From the NCBI GenBank assembly GCA_035503615.1, contig DATJTI010000063.1:1-64000 (forward strand): a stretch of 64,000 nucleotides of DNA, given 5' to 3'. This stretch comes from AP-15 sp035503615 (GTDB lineage Bacteria > Pseudomonadota > Alphaproteobacteria > ATCC43930 > CGMCC-115725). A program made the position numbers and the translations under genes. Within the stretch, counting starts at the first letter, position 1. Each line of letters opens with the position of its first letter. Under the pieces are notes generated by a model. That model saw only the letters and a list, made by a program, of their open reading frames with translations. It ran no database searches and was not told the DNA's origin. Below are positions 53,123 to 61,220 of this stretch, in pieces.

Positions 53123-54001
53123 ATGAAAGCCCCGGCCTTCGACTATGTCCGGCCGCAAAGCCTGAGCGAGGCCGTGGGTCTGCTGGCCGGCAGCGGCGGC
53201 GAGGCGCGGCTGATCGCCGGCGGCCAATCGCTGCTGGCGATGATGAACCTGCGGCTGGCGGCACCGGCGCTGCTGATCGACATTGCCCGCCTGGACGAGC
53301 TGGGGGTGGCTGCCGAAGACGAGGATTGGGTGACGCTCGGCGCCGGGATCACCCACGCCGCGATCGAGGATCGGGCCGTGCCCGACCCGTCGCTGGGGCT
53401 GATGCCGCGGGTGGCGGCAAACCTCGCCTATCGCGCGATCCGCACTCGCGGCACCTTGGGCGGCAGCCTGGCACTCGCCGACCCGGCGGCGGACTGGCCG
53501 GTGGTGCTGGCCGCCCTCGACGCGCAGGCCGAGCTGTGCGGCGTCGATGGGCGACGCACGGTCGAATGCACCCGGTTCGCAACCGGGGTTTACGAGACCC
53601 GGCTCGCCGAGGACGAGATTGTCGAGCGGCTGAGCATTCCGAAGCTGTCGCCGGGCGCGCGCTGGGGTTATTGCAAGCTCGGCCGCAAGGCCGGCGAATT
53701 CGCCGAGGCGCTCGCCGTCGCGGTCGCCGACCCGGCGCGTCGCTACTGGCGGATCGCTCTCGGTGCCGCCAACGGTCCGCCGCTGCTGCTCGAATCGGGA
53801 TCGCGGGCGCTGGCCGGGAATGGCCTCGCCGGGGATCGGCTGGCCGGCGATGCGCTGGCCGGCGATGGCCACGACCCCGATGCTCTGCGGCAGGCGATCG
53901 CCGCCGATCTCGACAGTGCCGCCGACCGGCATTTCGACGATTATCAGCGCCATCTCCATCTCGTCGCGGCAATGCGCGCGACAAGGCAGGCATGGGCATG
54001 A
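53123..54001 (+). CDS. Molybdenum hydroxylase FAD-binding (CoxM-type) subunit
   Basis: This 292-residue protein has the FAD motifs AGGQSLLAMMNLRLA, RTRGTLGGSLALADPAADWP and ALDAQAEL, and a C-terminal CO-dehydrogenase flavoprotein domain. Residues 230-249 are four repeats of LAGxx from a 15-bp expansion, longer than usual in this family. The ATG follows GGAGGCGGCTGACG. It starts the CoxM-CoxS-CoxL operon, and its stop overlaps the CoxS start. Confidence 0.94.
   Translation: MKAPAFDYVRPQSLSEAVGLLAGSGGEARLIAGGQSLLAMMNLRLAAPALLIDIARLDELGVAAEDEDWVTLGAGITHAAIEDRAVPDPSLGLMPRVAANLAYRAIRTRGTLGGSLALADPAADWPVVLAALDAQAELCGVDGRRTVECTRFATGVYETRLAEDEIVERLSIPKLSPGARWGYCKLGRKAGEFAEALAVAVADPARRYWRIALGAANGPPLLLESGSRALAGNGLAGDRLAGDALAGDGHDPDALRQAIAADLDSAADRHFDDYQRHLHLVAAMRATRQAWA
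53810..53869 (+). repeat. Four tandem 15-bp units in the CoxM-type gene
   Basis: CTGGCCGGGAATGGC, CTCGCCGGGGATCGG, CTGGCCGGCGATGCG and CTGGCCGGCGATGGC encode LAGNG, LAGDR, LAGDA and LAGDG. Confidence 0.85.
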
Positions 54002-54492
54002 CCGCGATCCGGATCGAGCTCAATGATAGGGCGGTTGTCGACGAGGTGCCGGCGCGGCTGTCGCTCGCCGATTTTCTGCGCGAGCGATGCCATCTGACCG
54101 GGACCCATCTCGGCTGTGAGCACGGGGTGTGCGGCGCCTGCACGGTGCTGGTCGATGACGCGCCGGCGCGGGCCTGCCTGATGCTGGCGGTCGCTTGCGA
54201 TCAACGCCGGGTGCGGACCATCGAGGGCTTTGCCGGCGATCCGCTGATGACGACGCTGCGCGACAGCTTTCACCGGCATCACGGGGTGCAATGCGGTTTC
54301 TGCACCCCGGCGATGCTGATCTCGGCATGGGATCTGGTCCGCCGCCGCGGCGCCGGCTCCGAGCGCGCGATCCGGGCCGGTCTTGCCGGCAACATCTGCC
54401 GATGTACCGGCTACACCAACATCGTCACGGCGATCGCCGAGGCGGCAAGGTCGGCGGCTCCGCGCGCCGGGGGTCCGGGCGATGGCGAATGA
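53998..54492 (+). CDS. Molybdenum hydroxylase [2Fe-2S] (CoxS-type) subunit
   Basis: This 164-residue protein has the plant-type ferredoxin cluster Cys in GCEHGVCGACTVLVDD and the second cluster in GVQCGFCTPAMLISAW and GNICRCTGYTNIV, giving two [2Fe-2S] clusters. It relays electrons from the Mo site to FAD. The ATG overlaps the upstream stop and the gene overlaps the CoxL gene by 11 bases. Confidence 0.96.
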   Translation: MTAIRIELNDRAVVDEVPARLSLADFLRERCHLTGTHLGCEHGVCGACTVLVDDAPARACLMLAVACDQRRVRTIEGFAGDPLMTTLRDSFHRHHGVQCGFCTPAMLISAWDLVRRRGAGSERAIRAGLAGNICRCTGYTNIVTAIAEAARSAAPRAGGPGDGE

Positions 54493-56854
54493 CGCCCCGG
54501 CGAGCGCCGCCCGGACGAATGCTGCCGGGATCGGCGCTTCGGTGCTGCGGCGCGAGGATCGGCGCCACCTCGACGGCCGCGGCGAGTTTGTCTCGGACAT
54601 CAATTTGCCGGGCACGCTGGAGGTCGCGTTTCTGCGCAGCCCGCACGCGCATGCGCGCATCCGGTCGATCGCAAAGCCGCCCGGCGCCGCCGGCCGCGTG
54701 TTCACCGCCGCCGATCTGCCGCGCCTCCGGCCGATCCGCGTCGTGACCCAGGCAGCAGGCGCCAAATCGCCGGCCTGGCCACCGCTCGCCAGCGACAAGG
54801 TGCGCTATGTCGGCGAGGCGATCGCCGCCTGCCTGGCGCCGAGCCGCGCCGAGGCCGAGGACCTCGCCGCCGCCATCGCGGTCGAGTTCGATGTGCTCGA
54901 CGCGGTTGTCGACGCCCCGTGCGACATGCGCGGCAGCCGCCATCCGGTGCATGAACAGTGGGGCGACAACCTCTATAGCGAGCGGGTGTTCGAGGGTGGC
55001 AACATCGACGCGGCACAGCGCGCCGCCGCGGTCACGATTCGCCGCCGCTACCGCATGCACCGGCAATCGGGGGCACCGCTCGAGGGCCGCGCCGTGCTCG
55101 CCCACCTGGACCACCGGCTCGACGAGATCGTGGTCCACACCTCGACCCAGACGCCGCACACCGTGCGCGTCGCACTCGGCGAATTCCTCGGGCTCGATCT
55201 GCGCCGGCTGCGCGTCGTCGCCCCCGATGTCGGCGGCGGCTTCGGGCCCAAGGCGCGGCTCTATCCCGAAGAGCTGATCCTGGCGGCACTGGCGCTCGAG
55301 CTCGACCATCCGGTGCGCTGGGTCGAGGATCGCGGCGAACATCTCCTGACCGCGGCGCATACCCGCGACCATCATTACACGATCGCCGCCTATGCCGATC
55401 GTGACGGGCGCATCCTCGGGGTCGATGCCGAGATCATCGTCGATGCCGGCGCCTATGGGCTGTGGCCGCAGGGACCCTACAACGAAGCGTCGATGGCCGC
55501 ACGCAACCTGCCCGGGCCTTATACGATCGCGAATTACCGCTGCCGCGCGATAACGGTCGCCACCAACAAGGCGCCGCTCGGGCCGTTTCGCGGTGTCGGC
55601 CGGCCGGGTGCCTGCTTTGCGATCGAGCGCACGATCGACGAGGTCGCGCGCGCGGTCGGCCGCGACCCGGCCGAAGTGCGGATGTTGAACATGGTGCGGC
55701 CGGAAGAGATGCCGTTCGCAACAGTCGGCGGCATGCGTTTCGACAATGGCGACTATCCGCAGAGTGTCCGGCTCTGCGCCGAGCTGTTGGACCTGCCGGC
55801 GGTCCGCGCCCGCCAGCAGCAGGGAGAGCCCGACGGAAAGCTCGTCGGCATCGGTTTCGCCTCCTTTGCCGAGCAGACCGCTCATGGCATGGCCGAGTTC
55901 GTCAGCCGCGGCGCCTCGATCGTGCCGGGCTTCGAGAGCTGCACCGCGCGCATCCTGCCCGATGGCAGCCTGGTGCTGACGGTCGGCATCCAGTCGCACG
56001 GCCAGGGGCTCGAAACCACGCTCGCGCAGATCGCCCATCACGAGCTCGGTATCGACCCGGCACGGATCGCGGTGCGCCACGGCGACACCGAAACTTCGGC
56101 GTTCGGCTTTGGCACCTTCGCCTCGCGCAGTATGGTCATGTCGGGCGGTGCCGTCGCACGCGCGAGCCGCATTTTGCGCGACAAGCTATGCCGGATCGGC
56201 GCGCATCTGCTGCAGTGCGATATGGGTGCGGTGCGATGCACCAATGGGGTGGTGCAGGGACCGCAGGGTTCGGTCACGATCGCCGAAATCGCCAAGGTGG
56301 CGCATCTGCGGATGGACGGGCTGCCGCCGGGGGTCGAACCGTTGCTCGACGCGACCGCGACCTACGAGCCCGGCATCGGCACCGGCGTCTTTTCCTATGC
56401 GACGCATGGCGCGCTCGTCGCGGTCGATCCCGAGACCGGGTTTGTCGAGGTGCTCGATTTCGCCGTCGCCGAGGATTGCGGGACGATGGTCAACCCGATG
56501 ATCGTCGAGGGCCAGATCCGCGGCGGCGTGGTGCAGGGGATCGGCACCGCGCTCTATGAGGAGATCCCGTATGACGAGCACGGCCAGCCGCTGGTCGGCA
56601 CATTCGCCGATTATCTGATGCCGGGTGCCGTCGAGATGCCGGCGATCAAGATCGGCCACTTGCACACGCCGGCGACCGCGACCGAATACGGCATGAAAGG
56701 GATGGGCGAAGGGGGTGCCGTCGCTCCGCCTGCGGCAATCGCCAACGCCGTGCGCGACGCGCTCGCCAAGATCGGTGCCGAAATCAACGAGACGCCGATC
56801 ACCCCACGTCGGGTGCTGGCGGCGATCGAGCAGGCGACCCGGGCGAAAGGCTGA
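54482..56854 (+). CDS. Molybdenum hydroxylase molybdopterin-binding (CoxL-type) subunit
   Basis: This 790-residue protein has RREDRRHLDGRGEFVSDINL, HMSP-type substrate channel FLRSPHAHARIRS, DVGGGFGPKARLYPEE, the loop PFRGVGRPGACFAIE and catalytic Glu in KGMGEGGAVAPPAA. The loop is not that of true CO dehydrogenase, so an aldehyde, aromatic or N-heterocycle hydroxylase is more likely. It forms a complete heterotrimer with the overlapping FeS and FAD genes, probably under the divergent MarR regulator. Confidence 0.94.
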   Translation: MANDAPASAARTNAAGIGASVLRREDRRHLDGRGEFVSDINLPGTLEVAFLRSPHAHARIRSIAKPPGAAGRVFTAADLPRLRPIRVVTQAAGAKSPAWPPLASDKVRYVGEAIAACLAPSRAEAEDLAAAIAVEFDVLDAVVDAPCDMRGSRHPVHEQWGDNLYSERVFEGGNIDAAQRAAAVTIRRRYRMHRQSGAPLEGRAVLAHLDHRLDEIVVHTSTQTPHTVRVALGEFLGLDLRRLRVVAPDVGGGFGPKARLYPEELILAALALELDHPVRWVEDRGEHLLTAAHTRDHHYTIAAYADRDGRILGVDAEIIVDAGAYGLWPQGPYNEASMAARNLPGPYTIANYRCRAITVATNKAPLGPFRGVGRPGACFAIERTIDEVARAVGRDPAEVRMLNMVRPEEMPFATVGGMRFDNGDYPQSVRLCAELLDLPAVRARQQQGEPDGKLVGIGFASFAEQTAHGMAEFVSRGASIVPGFESCTARILPDGSLVLTVGIQSHGQGLETTLAQIAHHELGIDPARIAVRHGDTETSAFGFGTFASRSMVMSGGAVARASRILRDKLCRIGAHLLQCDMGAVRCTNGVVQGPQGSVTIAEIAKVAHLRMDGLPPGVEPLLDATATYEPGIGTGVFSYATHGALVAVDPETGFVEVLDFAVAEDCGTMVNPMIVEGQIRGGVVQGIGTALYEEIPYDEHGQPLVGTFADYLMPGAVEMPAIKIGHLHTPATATEYGMKGMGEGGAVAPPAAIANAVRDALAKIGAEINETPITPRRVLAAIEQATRAKG

Positions 56855-56918
56855 TACCGGCAGCCAAAACCAGCTGCCGAGGCTGATGATGCAACAGCAG
56901 GCCGAGAAAACGTCGCTG

Positions 56919-57311
56919 CTATGAATGGAGTTTGAGGACGGCGCCGAGCAGGCTCAGGCCGGCGGCGAGCATCACGCCCATGCGCACGGTGAGGCGCAGG
57001 CCGAGATTGTCGATCGAGGCCTCGAGCTCGCGGCGCAGCGTAGCGATCGAAGCTTCGAGATCGTGCCGGGTGGCATCGATCGCAGACTGCAGCTCGCGGC
57101 GCAGCGTAGCGATCGAAGCTTCGAGATCGTGCCGGGTGGCATCGATCGCAGACTGCAGTTCGCGGCGGGCGGTGTCGAGGTCGTGACGCGTCACCAGCTC
57201 GAGCATGATGAACTCCCGCGCCGCTTCGGCATGGGCCTCGGCCTGATCCTGCGGGATACCGGCATCCCGCAGTTTCTTTGCGAAGCTCAAACTGTCAAAC
57301 GCGAAGGCCAT
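56919..57311 (-). CDS. DUF1640-like coiled-coil membrane protein with duplicated repeat
   Basis: This 130-residue protein begins MAFAFDSLSFAKKLRDAGIP with QAEAHAEAA, the DUF1640 (CCDC90-like) opening. A coiled coil of repeats RRELQSAIDATRHDLEASIA follows, then one C-terminal membrane segment (LTVRMGVMLAAGLSLLGAVL). Two 22-residue repeats are encoded by identical 66-bp units, so the coil was recently lengthened. It is probably anchored in the inner membrane; in mitochondria relatives regulate calcium uptake, but no bacterial role is known. It diverges from mdh. Confidence 0.82.
   Translation of the reverse strand: MAFAFDSLSFAKKLRDAGIPQDQAEAHAEAAREFIMLELVTRHDLDTARRELQSAIDATRHDLEASIATLRRELQSAIDATRHDLEASIATLRRELEASIDNLGLRLTVRMGVMLAAGLSLLGAVLKLHS
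57027..57158 (-). repeat. Perfect 66-bp tandem duplication in the coiled coil
   Basis: The units 57027-57092 and 57093-57158 are identical. Each encodes 22 residues (two hendecad turns), keeping the frame and coiled-coil phase. The identity implies a very recent duplication or homogenisation. Confidence 0.97.
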
Positions 57312-57364
57312 CGACGGTCGCTATTTTGCCCATTTCCCTTAAAACGTCTAGTGGCGCAACCCAG

Positions 57365-57412
57365 ACAGATGATTCCCATCTGCTGGTTTAGCGTCGCCCC
57401 CGCGGAAGCGGG
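57365..57412. repeat. Two adjacent hairpins, one REP-like, in the mdh upstream region
   Basis: CAGATG-ATTCC-CATCTG (57365-57381) and CCCCGC-GGAA-GCGGGG (57397-57412) are both perfect inverted repeats. The second, with flanking CGTCG and GTCCTGG, looks like the short dispersed intergenic palindromes found in many alphaproteobacteria. They lie between the divergent DUF1640-like and mdh genes and do not have the T-run of a terminator. Confidence 0.6.
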
Positions 57413-57576
57413 GTCCTGGGCAAAGGCGCGGTATTGACCGCCGCTGGCCCGGTCCCCGTACTGAGCCCCGCCCGCAATCTGCCTGCCGCCCGCCGCCTTG
57501 CCGGCTGCGGGAATTCGGGTTAAGACGCGGCCCATCGCGCCGGCTCGCGGCGCCGGCATAAAGACGAGGCATCCCG

Positions 57577-58536
57577 ATGGCACGCAACAAGATCGCGCTG
57601 ATTGGCGCCGGCCAGGTCGGCGGCACCATCGCGCTGCTCGCCGGGCTCAAAGAATTGGGCGACATCATTCTTTTCGACATCGTCGAGGGCGTGCCGCAGG
57701 GCAAGGCGCTCGACATCGCCGAGGGCTCGACGATCGAGGGCTACGACGCGATTGTCACCGGCTCCAACAATTATGCCGACATCGCCGGCGCCGATATCGT
57801 CATCGTCACCGCCGGGATCGCCCGCAAGCCGGGCATGAGTCGCGACGATCTGATCGGCACCAACGCCAAGGTCGTCGCCACCGTCGGCCAGGCGATCAAG
57901 CGCCACTGTCCCGAAGCGTTTGTGATCACGATCACCAACCCGCTCGATGTCATGGTGTGGGTCATGCGCGAAGCCTGCGGGCTGCCGCCGGAGCGTGTCG
58001 TCGGCATGGCCGGCGTGCTCGACAGCGCGCGGTTCCGCTATTTCCTTGCCGAGGAGCTCGGTGTCTCGGTCGAGGATGTCAGTGCCTTTGTGCTCGGCGG
58101 TCACGGCGACATGATGGTGCCGCTGGTGCGCTATTCGACGGTCGCCGGCATCCCGTTGCCCGATCTCGTCAAGATGGGCTGGACCACCAAGGAGCGGCTG
58201 GACCGGATCGTGCAGCGCACCCGCGATGGCGGCGCCGAGATCGTCAGCCTGTTGAAAACCGGCTCGGCCTTCTACGCGCCGGCGAGCTCGGCGATCGAAA
58301 TGGCCGAGGCCTATCTGCGTGACAAGAAGCGGGTATTGCCCTGCGCGGCACTGCTACAAGGCCAGTACGGGGTGAACGATCTCTATGTCGGGGTGCCGGC
58401 AGTGATCGGCGCTGGCGGCGTCGAGCGCATCGTCGAGATCGAGCTCAACCGTGAGGAGCAGGCCGCCTTTGCCAAATCGGCCGCCGGCGTGCGCGAACTG
58501 ATCGACGTCGTCAAGACGATGAAAGTCCTAGGCTGA
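57577..58536 (+). CDS. mdh: Malate dehydrogenase (LDH-like type)
   Basis: This 319-residue TCA-cycle enzyme interconverts malate and oxaloacetate with NAD. It shows the NAD motif KIALIGAGQVGGTIA, ITNPLDVMV, GMAGVLDSARFRYFLAEELG and the catalytic His in LGGHGDMMVPL. The ATG follows GACGAGGCATCCC. It precedes sucC by 22 bases and probably starts a TCA operon mdh-sucC-sucD(-sucA). Confidence 0.97.
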   Translation: MARNKIALIGAGQVGGTIALLAGLKELGDIILFDIVEGVPQGKALDIAEGSTIEGYDAIVTGSNNYADIAGADIVIVTAGIARKPGMSRDDLIGTNAKVVATVGQAIKRHCPEAFVITITNPLDVMVWVMREACGLPPERVVGMAGVLDSARFRYFLAEELGVSVEDVSAFVLGGHGDMMVPLVRYSTVAGIPLPDLVKMGWTTKERLDRIVQRTRDGGAEIVSLLKTGSAFYAPASSAIEMAEAYLRDKKRVLPCAALLQGQYGVNDLYVGVPAVIGAGGVERIVEIELNREEQAAFAKSAAGVRELIDVVKTMKVLG

Positions 58537-58558
58537 TCCGAACTGGTGGGCTGACCCG

Positions 58559-59728
58559 ATGAACATTCACGAATACCAGGCAAAGGAGCTGCTGGCGAAG
58601 TTCGGCGTAACCGTGCCGCGGGGTACGGTCGCCTATACCACAGCCGAGGCGGTCGCCGCTGCACGCCAGCTCGGCGGCGGGGTCTGGGTCGTCAAGGCGC
58701 AGATCCATGCCGGCGGGCGCGGCAAGGCCGGCGGCGTCAAGCTGGCGCATTCCGAGGACGAGGTCGCCGCGGCGGCAATGGCAATGCTCGGCAAGAACCT
58801 CGTCACCCACCAGACCGGACCCCAGGGACGCGAGGTCAAGCGCGTCTATGTCGAGGAAGGCTGCGATATTGCCCGCGAGCTCTATCTCGGCTTGTTGATC
58901 GACCGCGAGACCGGACGGGTGACACTGATCGCTTCGACCGAAGGCGGGGTCGAGATCGAGGAGGTGGCCGAGCGTTCGCCGGACAAGATCCTGAAGGTGG
59001 CGATCGATCCGGCGAGCGGCATCCAGCCGTTTCATGCACGCGAGATCGCCTTTGGCCTCGGCCTCGAGGGCCGGCAGGTCGGCACCGCGGTCAATTTCAT
59101 TACGGCACTCTACCGGGCCTTTACCGAGCTCGACGCCTCGATTGCCGAGATCAACCCGCTGGTCGTGACCGCCACGGGCCAGCTTTTGGCGCTCGACGCC
59201 AAGGTCGGGTTCGACGACAACGCACTCTTCCGCCATCCCGAGATCGCAGCGTTGCGCGACGAGGACGAGGAGGATCCGAGCGAGGTCGAGGCCGCCAAAC
59301 ACGCGCTCAACTACATCAAGCTCGACGGCAATATCGGCTGCATGGTCAACGGCGCCGGGCTCGCCATGGCGACGATGGACATCATCAAGCTCTATGGCGG
59401 CAGCCCGGCCAATTTTCTCGATGTCGGCGGCGGGGCGACGCGCGAGCGGGTCGGCACCGCATTCAAGCTGATCCTCTCCGACCCGAATGTCGAAGGCATT
59501 CTCGTCAACATCTTCGGTGGCATCATGCGCTGCGACGTCATCGCCGAGGGTGTGGTCGCCGCGGCCCGCGAGGTCAATTTGCATGTGCCGCTGGTGGTTC
59601 GCCTCGAAGGCACCAATGTCGATCTCGGCAAAAAGATCATGCAGCAATCGGGACTGCCGATCCTCGCCGCGGCAAACCTCGCCGACGCCGCGCAGAAGAT
59701 CGTGACCGCGGTCAAGGAGGCGCGCTGA
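58559..59728 (+). CDS. sucC: Succinyl-CoA synthetase beta subunit
   Basis: This 389-residue ADP-forming subunit begins MNIHEYQAKELLAKFGV, has the ATP-grasp segment VKAQIHAGGRGKAGGVKL, the metal/nucleotide site EINPLVVT and the C-terminal CoA-ligase fold NIFGGIMRCDVIAEG. Its stop overlaps the sucD start by one base (TGATG). Confidence 0.98.
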   Translation: MNIHEYQAKELLAKFGVTVPRGTVAYTTAEAVAAARQLGGGVWVVKAQIHAGGRGKAGGVKLAHSEDEVAAAAMAMLGKNLVTHQTGPQGREVKRVYVEEGCDIARELYLGLLIDRETGRVTLIASTEGGVEIEEVAERSPDKILKVAIDPASGIQPFHAREIAFGLGLEGRQVGTAVNFITALYRAFTELDASIAEINPLVVTATGQLLALDAKVGFDDNALFRHPEIAALRDEDEEDPSEVEAAKHALNYIKLDGNIGCMVNGAGLAMATMDIIKLYGGSPANFLDVGGGATRERVGTAFKLILSDPNVEGILVNIFGGIMRCDVIAEGVVAAAREVNLHVPLVVRLEGTNVDLGKKIMQQSGLPILAAANLADAAQKIVTAVKEAR

Positions 59729-60603
59729 TGGCGATCCTGGTCAGCGCCGCGACCAAGGTCCTGTGCCAGGGCTTCACCGGGGCGCAGGGCACGTTCCACT
59801 CGGAGCAGGCGATCGCCTATGGCACGAAGATGGTCGGCGGGGTGACGCCGGGCAAAGGCGGGACGCGGCATCTCGACCTGCCGGTCTTCAACACCGTGCA
59901 CGAGGCGCGCGCCAAGACCGGCTGCGACGCCAGCGTCATCTATGTGCCGCCGCCCTACGCAGCCGATGCGATCCTCGAAGCGGTCGATGCCGAAATCCCG
60001 CTCGTCGCCTGCATCACCGAGGGCATCCCGGTGATCGACATGGTGCGGGTCAAGCGCGCGCTTTCCGGCACCAGGACGCGGCTGATCGGACCCAATTGCC
60101 CGGGGGTCATCACTCCCGACGAATGCAAGATCGGCATCATGCCGGGGCACATCCACCGCCGCGGGCCGATCGGCATCGTCTCGCGCTCGGGCACGCTGAC
60201 CTACGAGGCGGTGGCGCAGACGAGTGCGGTCGGGCTCGGCCAGTCGACTTGTGTGGGTATCGGCGGCGATCCGGTCAACGGCACCAATTTTGTCGAGGTG
60301 CTGGAGATGTTTCTCGCCGATGACGAGACCCAGGCGATCATCATGATCGGCGAGATCGGCGGGTCGGCCGAGGAGGATGGTGCGGCGTTCCTCAAAGCCG
60401 ACCGGCGCAAGAAGCCGATGGTCGGCTTTATCGCCGGCGGCACCGCACCCTCTGGCCGGCGCATGGGTCATGCCGGGGCGATCATCGCCGGTGGCAGAGG
60501 CGGAGCGGAGGATAAGATCGAAGCGCTCCAGAGCGCCGGCGTCACCGTCACCCGCTCCCCCGCCGAGATCGGCACCACGATGCGCGACGTGCTGCGGGGT
60601 TGA
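59728..60603 (+). CDS. sucD: Succinyl-CoA synthetase alpha subunit
   Basis: This 291-residue subunit has the CoA-binding start LVSAATKVLCQGFTGAQGTF, LIGPNCPGVI and the phosphorylated histidine at residue 248 in MGHAGAII. With SucC it makes succinate and ATP/GTP from succinyl-CoA. It is translationally coupled to sucC. A small antitoxin-like gene starts 13 bases after its stop, separating it from sucA. Confidence 0.98.
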   Translation: MAILVSAATKVLCQGFTGAQGTFHSEQAIAYGTKMVGGVTPGKGGTRHLDLPVFNTVHEARAKTGCDASVIYVPPPYAADAILEAVDAEIPLVACITEGIPVIDMVRVKRALSGTRTRLIGPNCPGVITPDECKIGIMPGHIHRRGPIGIVSRSGTLTYEAVAQTSAVGLGQSTCVGIGGDPVNGTNFVEVLEMFLADDETQAIIMIGEIGGSAEEDGAAFLKADRRKKPMVGFIAGGTAPSGRRMGHAGAIIAGGRGGAEDKIEALQSAGVTVTRSPAEIGTTMRDVLRG

Positions 60604-60616
60604 CAAAGGGAGTGCG

Positions 60617-60862
60617 ATGGCGCGACAGGGCGAAGTCATTGAGATTACGGTGGGCGAGGTGGCCGCAGAACTGGTGCGCCGCGGCCTCGATCGGCATGAT
60701 CGTGTCGTGATCGCGATCGAACCCGACGAGCTTATCCCCGGCCGCCGAGAAGCGCACCCGCTTGTCATCGCGGCTGGCCTAGGTGACGATGATATCGCTC
60801 GGCTGATCGAGCAGGTCCAGCACGAAGTCGAGCCCTGGCACGATCCTGTTTCGTGCCGCTGA
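60617..60862 (+). CDS. Antitoxin-like small protein (partner of a decayed PIN toxin)
   Basis: This 81-residue protein begins MARQGEVIEITVGEVAAELV and continues DELIPGRREAHPLVIAAGLG, DDDIARLIEQVQHEVEP; the AAGLxDDDIxRLI-type helix is common in antitoxins placed before PIN-domain toxins. The ATG follows AAAGGGAG. Directly downstream the PIN sequence is broken, so this gene is probably an orphan antitoxin. The family assignment rests on the motif and on the neighbour. Confidence 0.55.
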   Translation: MARQGEVIEITVGEVAAELVRRGLDRHDRVVIAIEPDELIPGRREAHPLVIAAGLGDDDIARLIEQVQHEVEPWHDPVSCR

Positions 60863-61098
60863 TTGGTGCCGGAACGCGGGTTTTGCTGCGGCGCCTGATG
60901 ACCTCAGCCGAGTTGGTCGCGATCACTGAACCGATCGTTGCCTGCCGCGATCCGACCGACGACAAACTTCTGGAGCTGGCCGGAAGCGGGTAAGCGGATC
61001 TGATTGTGAGCAGCGAGGGCGATCTGCTGGCTTTGAACCCGTTCCACGGCATCCCGATTCTCACGCCCGCAGCCTTTTTGCAGGACAGAAGACGCTAA
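60842..61098 (+). pseudogene. PIN-family toxin remnant with internal stop and missing N-terminus
   Basis: Frame 1 reads RRLMTSAELVAITEPIVACR, then DPTDDKLLELAGSG, a TAA stop, then ADLIVSSEGDLLALNPFHGI and PILTPAAFLQ to a final TAA. This is the C-terminal half of PIN ribonucleases (CRDPxDDKFLELA; metal-binding Asp residues). The N-terminal half with the first active-site Asp is absent, so the toxin is dead. The TAA cannot be recoded as selenocysteine. It interrupts the expected sucD-sucA junction. Confidence 0.75.
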
Positions 61099-61220
61099 CT
61101 CGCAACGGATTTGCGGCGGCGCCTCCCCATATTTCACCGGGTGAGAGCCGATGTCGAAGGCGGCGGGTCTCCAGCTCACACGAGTTTGATAATCGAGAGA
61201 AGGAATTCGGAGGCTTGCGG

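Noticed and set aside
54425..56080. 551-residue minus-strand frame
   Set aside because: Antisense shadow of the CoxL-type gene, caused by high GC at third codon positions.
60986..60994. In-frame stop in the PIN toxin as a recoded codon
   Set aside because: The codon is TAA, which is not a selenocysteine or pyrrolysine codon, and the N-terminal half of the gene is missing anyway.
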